From VGLO01 sp964599285 (GTDB lineage: Bacteria; Patescibacteriota; Minisyncoccia; Minisyncoccales; Staskawiczbacteraceae): 55,551 nt of DNA. The number at the start of each line of letters is the position of its first letter. The stretch's first letter is position 1. The position numbers and the translations under genes are program-made. This document shows positions 51,623 to 55,551 of the stretch, in pieces. Location of the stretch: the NCBI GenBank assembly GCA_964599285.1, contig CAZREI010000007.1, positions 1-55,551 on the forward strand, read 5' to 3'. Under the pieces are notes generated by a model. That model was not told where the DNA came from, made no database searches, and was given only the letters and a program-made list of their open reading frames with translations.

Positions 51623-51639
51623 CAGAAAATTGACGTAGC

Positions 51640-51762
51640 AATTTTAGTTGTAAGTTAAAAGTTTCAAGTTTTGGTTTGATAGTTTATAGTTTTTACGAAG
51701 AGAACTAAAAACCAAATAACCAAAACCAAAAACTTAAAACTAAAAACTATTTTGGCATCGCC
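51640..51762. repeat. H6 hairpin between tRNA-Pro and tRNA-Ala
   Basis: 'agttgtaagttaaaagtttcaagttttggtt' on the left pairs with 'aaaaccaaaaacttaaaactaaaaac' on the right. The words are those of the yebC-ruvC gap. Confidence 0.7.
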
Positions 51763-51768
51763 AAAATT

Positions 51769-51839
51769 GGGCCTGTAGTAAAGTGGTATTACGTACCCTT
51801 CGCATGGGTAAAGCGGCAGTCCGATTCTGCCCAGGTCCA
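51769..51839 (+). tRNA. tRNA-Ala (CGC)
   Basis: Acceptor GGGCCTG/CAGGTCC with the G3-U70 pair, D loop with GG (AGTGGTA), anticodon stem TACCC/GGGTA with loop TTCGCAT, T loop TCCGATT. CCA is not encoded. Compare the aberrant alanine-type tRNA at 31015-31086, which shares the acceptor pattern. Confidence 0.92.
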
Positions 51840-51906
51840 CAGTCAAATTTTGCTTTGACAAGGCGGTACTAAAAGTGCTAAATTTAAACCATAACTTAAT
51901 AAAGCT

Positions 51907-52071
51907 ATGACCAATAAAACATCAGAAAAAAGAATACACCAAATACTGCAAAAAATGACATCTTTACATGAAGATGCTGTTTTGCTTGCTAAATTAATAT
52001 TGGCAAAAAAAGAAATTAAAAAAGGGAACTATTTTACTTCAAAACAGATCGAAAATCTTTATAAAAAATAA
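51907..52071 (+). CDS. Small antitoxin-like protein (54 residues)
   Basis: The reading frame from ATG 51907 to TAA 52069-52071 encodes MTNKTSEKRIHQILQKMTSL followed by HEDAVLLAKLILAKKEIKKG and a basic tail. Its stop is one base before the RelE-type start (TAACATG), so the two genes are translationally linked. Position and size fit the antitoxin of the pair, although I see no clear DNA-binding motif. The sequence is mostly helical. Confidence 0.7.
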   Translation: MTNKTSEKRIHQILQKMTSLHEDAVLLAKLILAKKEIKKGNYFTSKQIENLYKK

Positions 52072-52072
52072 C

Positions 52073-52342
52073 ATGAAGTATGAAGTTATTTGGTCGATTA
52101 CTGCGAAGAAAGATTTGGATAAATTAACAAATGCTCTTGCCCAAAGAATTATTGCAAAAGTTCACTGGTACGCTTCAAATCCTAATCCTATTACGTTTGC
52201 CAAAAGATTAAGTGGTAATTTAGAAGGTTATTATAGGTTTAGAGTTGGCAAATATAGGGTAATATTTGAGAAAGAGATGCATGGTCAGATAGTATTGTTG
52301 TTAGTTTTATCTGTGGATAAAAGGGATAGCATTTATTTTTAG
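52073..52342 (+). CDS. RelE/ParE-type toxin
   Basis: The 89-residue protein has the RelE-superfamily pattern: MKYEVIWSITAKKDLDKLTNALAQRIIAKVHWYASNPNP, then KRLSGNLEGYYRFRVGKYRVIFEKEMHG and a C-terminal strand VLLLVLSVDKRDSIYF. The motif YYRFRVGKYRVIF with basic residues is typical of the mRNA-cleaving or gyrase-inhibiting family. The 54-residue partner upstream completes a toxin-antitoxin pair next to a tRNA gene. Length is normal. Confidence 0.9.
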   Translation: MKYEVIWSITAKKDLDKLTNALAQRIIAKVHWYASNPNPITFAKRLSGNLEGYYRFRVGKYRVIFEKEMHGQIVLLLVLSVDKRDSIYF

Positions 52343-52368
52343 AATGTAAAATAAGAATTTCAAAAAAT

Positions 52369-53328
52369 ATGGAAAATAATTTTTCAAATCAGGGCATTGC
52401 TCCCAAACGCAACCTCCCTCGCGATGTGTTTTTGCATCTTTTTGCTATGGTCACCCTTTACTGGTCGGCCATCAGTTTTATTACTTTGTGCTGGCAGTAC
52501 GTTAACCATTTTTTCCCTGACTTGCTCAATTACGGCTACGATAGCACCAGTTCCATCCGATTTGCCGTAGCGTCGCTTATCATTGTATTCCCGTTATTTA
52601 TCTTGGTTTCTTGGCTGCTCAATAACATTTACAAAAAAGAGGCGCTGGTGCGCGAATCTAAGATAAGAAAGTGGCTCATCTACTTGACGCTGTTTATCAC
52701 GGCATTGGTCATTATCGGCGACCTCATTTTTGTCATTAACACATTTTTGGGAGGCGAGGTTACCGCGCGATTTATTTTGAAAGCCTTGTCGGTTTTGGTA
52801 GTTGCCGCCATTATTTTTTGGTATTACTTGGACGACGTTCGCCGATCCGCTTCGTCCGTGTTGGCACAGTATTTTGCTTGGATAACCAGCACAGTTGTTT
52901 TGGCGGCGGTCGTCGGTGCTTTTTTCATCGTCGGCAGTCCGTTGCAAGCCCGCCAGGCACAATTTGACCAGACGCGCGTCAATGATTTGCAAAACATTCA
53001 ATTTCAAATTGTAAATTACTGGCAAAGAAAAGGCCAAATGCCAAAATCATTAAGCGATTTGAACGATTCCATATCTGGTTATGCCGTGCCCAGCGATCCG
53101 CAAACCACCGCGTCTTACGAGTATAATCTCAAAGATGCGACAACTTTGCAGTTTGAATTATGCGCGGCTTTCAATTTGCCAAGTACAGCTGTTAATCAAA
53201 AAACAGTTCCAGCTCCGGCAATCTATCCAGGTGGTGCTTCCCAAAATTGGGACCATCCGGCCGGCCACTATTGTTTTGAAAGAACCATTGATCAGCAGCT
53301 TTACCCGCCACTCAATAAAGGAAAGTAG
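52369..53328 (+). CDS. DUF5671-like membrane protein
   Basis: The 319-residue protein starts with LPRDVFLHLFAMVTLYWSAISFITLCWQYVNHFFPD, a pattern common in Patescibacteria proteins of the DUF5671 type, followed by about five more membrane segments in residues 60-200. After that comes an exported-type soluble domain with NIQFQIVNYWQRKGQMPKSLSDLND, which resembles pilin-like or type II secretion G-type mature domains, ending with FNLPSTAVNQ and a Cys. The combination is common in the group; function is unknown. It precedes a methyltransferase gene by five bases, and the two may be translated together. Confidence 0.75.
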   Translation: MENNFSNQGIAPKRNLPRDVFLHLFAMVTLYWSAISFITLCWQYVNHFFPDLLNYGYDSTSSIRFAVASLIIVFPLFILVSWLLNNIYKKEALVRESKIRKWLIYLTLFITALVIIGDLIFVINTFLGGEVTARFILKALSVLVVAAIIFWYYLDDVRRSASSVLAQYFAWITSTVVLAAVVGAFFIVGSPLQARQAQFDQTRVNDLQNIQFQIVNYWQRKGQMPKSLSDLNDSISGYAVPSDPQTTASYEYNLKDATTLQFELCAAFNLPSTAVNQKTVPAPAIYPGGASQNWDHPAGHYCFERTIDQQLYPPLNKGK

Positions 53329-53333
53329 CGCGC

Positions 53334-53879
53334 ATGAATATTATTTTTGATTACACGTTTTTGTTGTTTTCTTTTGTGTGGTTTGTCTTTTTTGGGTATC
53401 TTTTTATTTCTTTTGTTTTTAGGATGCTGCTGCCGCTGGTATTTTTTGGCGCTTTGTACATTCCCAGTAAAGATAAGGAAATTGAAACCATGGTTGAATT
53501 GGCGCGCATTTCTGGAGCAAAAACCGCGATAGATTTGGGAGCTGGAGATGGCAGAATCGTCATGGCGCTGGCCGGGCAAGGCATCCAGGCGCATGGCTAT
53601 GAAATAAATCCTTTATTGGTTTTTGAGGCAAATAGAAACATAAAAAAGGCCGGCTTGCAAACAAGGGCTTTTGTGCACTGGGGAAACTTTTGGAATCAAG
53701 ATTTTTCCCAGTTTGACTTGGTAGTTATTTATGGCATTTCCTTTGCTATGGAAAAATTAGAAAAAAAGTTGGCCGGTGAAGCCAAACCCGGTGCAAAAAT
53801 TATTTCCAATTACTTTCGTTTTCCCACATGGCTGCCAACGCACCGCGAAGGCAGGGTATATGTGTACGAAAAGAAATAA
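53334..53879 (+). CDS. Membrane-anchored class I SAM methyltransferase
   Basis: The 181-residue protein has one N-terminal membrane helix (about 8-40, LLFSFVWFVFFGYLFISFVFRMLLPLVFFGALY) and a short Rossmann-type methyltransferase domain: motif I AIDLGAGDGRIVMALA, then GYEINPLLVFEANRNI and the downstream strand FDLVVIYGISFAMEKLEKKL. The domain is smaller than usual and lacks an obvious NPPY or catalytic Cys, so the substrate is unknown. It overlaps closely with its neighbours, five bases after the DUF5671-like gene and three before the J-domain gene, forming a likely operon. Confidence 0.82.
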   Translation: MNIIFDYTFLLFSFVWFVFFGYLFISFVFRMLLPLVFFGALYIPSKDKEIETMVELARISGAKTAIDLGAGDGRIVMALAGQGIQAHGYEINPLLVFEANRNIKKAGLQTRAFVHWGNFWNQDFSQFDLVVIYGISFAMEKLEKKLAGEAKPGAKIISNYFRFPTWLPTHREGRVYVYEKK

Positions 53880-53882
53880 GCT

Positions 53883-55433
53883 ATGCCAGCCATAGAAAAA
53901 TTTAGAAAAGAAAAAGAAAATGCATCCGAATATCAAGTTCCAGAAAAAATGGACGAGCCGGTTTTAGATTCTGATTACATGAAAGACTTGCAAAGAAGAG
54001 TTGATGAGGAACGGGAGAAAGAAAGCCGAAACCCCCAAAAAAGAGAACAGTTACTCCATAGTTTAGAAGAACAACCAGTGCCACCGGGTCAAGAAAACCT
54101 TCAAGCAAGCATGAAGAGGGGCAAAGAGGCATTGGAAATTTTGAAAAGAGAATCAGGGGGAGAAGAAATCCAAAGGCAACCTTTGCAAGAAGAAAAGCGC
54201 GAGGCAAATGAGGTTATGTCAGAGCCATCACTATCATCCGAAGAAGGGGTTTTGGGTATTTTGAAAAAGGGTAGAGAAATAATTAAACCAATAAATGATA
54301 GATTAAAAAAACTTGATAAGGAGATTCTTGAGCTTCGACATACGTTTGATAATAGTTCTGGCTCCGAATTAGTAAAAATAAATAAAAAGATGCAAGCTAT
54401 TATAGAAGAGCAGGAGAAGTTAAAGTTAAAAAGATTAGTAACTGAAGAGAAAACGAAACGAAAAATGACAGAGTATTCTGGAAGAAAAAAAGTAAATGAT
54501 GAAGAGGTAAATACAAAAAAGGATGGACAAGAAGGGGCAGATAATGATCAGGAAAAGATTAATGTAAGAACCCCTGAGGAGCCACCAAAAATTGATCCCA
54601 AGTATGCAAAAGAAAGAGTTGGGAGTGGGCAAAAAGAACAGTCTGCTGAAAAAAATGAAGAGGAGGCAGAAGAGAAATTAAACACAGAAAGTTCATATAT
54701 AAATCCAAAAGACGATTTTGAGGCTTTGGAAATTGGTCCAGACGCTAGTGAGGAGGAAATAAAGAGAGCATATTGGAGAATGGCACTAAAGTTTCATCCC
54801 GACAGAAATCCAGGTGAACAAGAAAAATATAATAAAAGATTCCAAAGAATTCAACAAGCCTACGAAAATCTCAAGGGTGGTCAAGGAAATAAAAATGCAG
54901 AAGAGGAATTTCGAGAATGGGTAAAAAAACAACAAGAAGAGATAAGAAAAGAACAGGAAGAGGAAAGGCGCAGGAAAAAGGAAGAGCAAGAAGGTCTTCG
55001 AAAAGCAAAAATAAAAGAATTGGTAAGAAAGCTTAGTGGCGAATGGACAATCAATAACTGGGTGCCAGAACAGTTATGGAATGATACGGGCATTTTTTTA
55101 AAAAGTGAAGAATTTTTAAATGCAAAAGATCCAGAATTAGCTTTTGGTGTTTGGCAAGGTGACTGGTTGCGAAATCATCCAAAAGAGGTGGCCGATCATG
55201 AAAAGGAGCAAAATAAAGAGCAAGATAGGCGGTATCAAGAACTGAAAAACCGTGATAAGGATAAGTATTGGGATGAAATGAGGAGAAAAGCGATAGAAGA
55301 AGAAAAGAGAATGGAAGATGATCTTAAAAGGAGAAATGCTGAATTTCGGGCAGAACAAGCCGCTCGTAAGGAGCGTGAAAAAAATAATCCATCAAAACCA
55401 AAAAGTTTTTTTAAGAAGATTTTTGGTGGCTAA
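53883..55433 (+). CDS. J-domain (DnaJ-like) protein with long coiled-coil regions
   Basis: The 516-residue protein is mostly charged coiled coil. A J domain lies at about 277-345 (DDFEALEIGPDASEEEIKRAYWRMALKFHPDRNPG, with the HPD tripeptide at about 305-307, then NKRFQRIQQAYENLKG). Such a domain stimulates Hsp70 (DnaK). It has no signal peptide or membrane segment and no Gly/Phe or zinc-finger region, so it is not a classical DnaJ; the long helical arms suggest a dedicated scaffold co-chaperone. The tail is Lys/Glu/Arg-rich with a terminal KPKSFFKKIFGG. It follows the methyltransferase gene by three bases. Confidence 0.88.
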   Translation: MPAIEKFRKEKENASEYQVPEKMDEPVLDSDYMKDLQRRVDEEREKESRNPQKREQLLHSLEEQPVPPGQENLQASMKRGKEALEILKRESGGEEIQRQPLQEEKREANEVMSEPSLSSEEGVLGILKKGREIIKPINDRLKKLDKEILELRHTFDNSSGSELVKINKKMQAIIEEQEKLKLKRLVTEEKTKRKMTEYSGRKKVNDEEVNTKKDGQEGADNDQEKINVRTPEEPPKIDPKYAKERVGSGQKEQSAEKNEEEAEEKLNTESSYINPKDDFEALEIGPDASEEEIKRAYWRMALKFHPDRNPGEQEKYNKRFQRIQQAYENLKGGQGNKNAEEEFREWVKKQQEEIRKEQEEERRRKKEEQEGLRKAKIKELVRKLSGEWTINNWVPEQLWNDTGIFLKSEEFLNAKDPELAFGVWQGDWLRNHPKEVADHEKEQNKEQDRRYQELKNRDKDKYWDEMRRKAIEEEKRMEDDLKRRNAEFRAEQAARKEREKNNPSKPKSFFKKIFGG

Positions 55434-55437
55434 ATAA

Positions 55438-55551
55438 ATGGATACCAAGGATCTGGGAAATTTGGGCGAGCGGATAGCTTGTGGATATCTTGTTAAGAAA
55501 GGGTTTAAGATCCTGGGGAAAAACTGGCGGACCCACCTTCGCCAAGGCTTC
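55438..55551 (+). CDS. YraN-family (UPF0102) protein, 5' part only, with repeat element
   Basis: The fragment reads MDTKDLGNLGERIACGYLVKK GFKILGKNWRTHLRQGF up to the window edge. LGxxGExxAxxYLxxKGxxILxxNWR is the YraN/UPF0102 signature, a restriction-endonuclease-like fold of unknown function. After KNWR, where family members continue with a conserved acidic GEIDxI-type motif, the sequence instead reads THLRQGF, matching the repeat element in mutM. If the element is inserted here, the catalytic region would be displaced. The gene continues beyond the window. Confidence 0.75.
   Translation, partial: MDTKDLGNLGERIACGYLVKKGFKILGKNWRTHLRQGF
55531..55551 (+). repeat. Related 'LRQGF' repeat element at the window edge
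   Basis: ACCCACCTTCGCCAAGGCTT(C) shares CAAGGCTT and the encoded LRQGF with the element in mutM at 4405-4431. It is cut by the window end. Confidence 0.55.

Overview
The window looks like a chromosome segment of a Patescibacteria/CPR bacterium, most likely Parcubacteria-like. The reasons are divergent, compact housekeeping genes, a CPR-style type IV secretion (T4SS) locus with PrgI, VirB4 and VirB6/TrbL relatives, several anchored Pro/Thr/Ser-rich surface proteins, very few Shine-Dalgarno sites, and tRNA genes without an encoded CCA next to a CCA-adding enzyme. UGA is used as a stop (rplT, ruvB, ruvC), so this is genetic code 11 and not the UGA=Gly code of Gracilibacteria.

Layout: 1-0.8 kb, end of probable infC, then rpmI and rplT. 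0.9-7.1 kb (minus strand), a large surface protein, mutM, a HAMP coiled-coil membrane protein, a stand-alone 5'-3' exonuclease, a 35-residue small ORF and tsaE. 7.2-15.6 kb (plus), a DHH-like protein, a PilB/GspE ATPase, a candidate structured RNA, ruvB, a 71-residue ORF, yebC, ruvC, an acidic 55-residue ORF and a class A penicillin-binding protein. 15.7-21.3 kb is the replication-origin neighbourhood: dnaN and dnaA leftward, two phased DnaA boxes, then rpmH, rnpA, yidC and a Jag/KhpB-like gene rightward. 21.5-30.1 kb (minus) has a DsbA-like oxidoreductase and T4SS genes, with two S23-type four-helix-bundle genes inserted among the T4SS genes. 30.3-32.8 kb (plus) has two small ORFs, an aberrant tRNA with its own promoters and terminator, and an SPFH-like membrane protein. 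32.9-36.5 kb (minus) is a second T4SS block with a VirB6/TrbL-like protein. 36.7-49.7 kb carries rsmA, an M23/LysM peptidase, a PaaX/Cas2-fold gene bracketed by palindromes, comM, a DksA/TraR-type protein, pnp, a NYN-MNT-HEPN cluster, rpsO, tRNAs and a VirB2-like pilin. 49.7-55.6 kb has cca, three tRNAs, a RelE-type pair, a DUF5671-like membrane protein, a methyltransferase, a J-domain protein and the start of a YraN-family gene.

The most striking property is the density and variety of palindromic DNA. Nearly every intergenic gap is filled by AT-rich imperfect hairpins built from stuttering short words, in at least eight word families, and often nested. There are also REP-like elements carrying GCAATGACG, loopless GC-rich perfect palindromes centred on CCGCGG, and two families of complex structured elements that keep internal-loop sequence while their stems change. 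Some of these elements sit in frame inside essential genes (rsmA twice, tsaE, mutM, and apparently yraN). Two hairpin families each enclose a four-helix-bundle gene at one site and no gene at others, so they look like mobile hairpin cassettes. A tRNA-Arg gene lies inside a second, broken tRNA-Arg gene, and an alanine-type tRNA has lost the D-loop GG and the T-loop TTC, as in non-translational tRNAs.

All calls come from reading the sequence. No homology search or folding program was run, so family names rest on recognised motifs, and structured-RNA calls rest on pairing found by eye.
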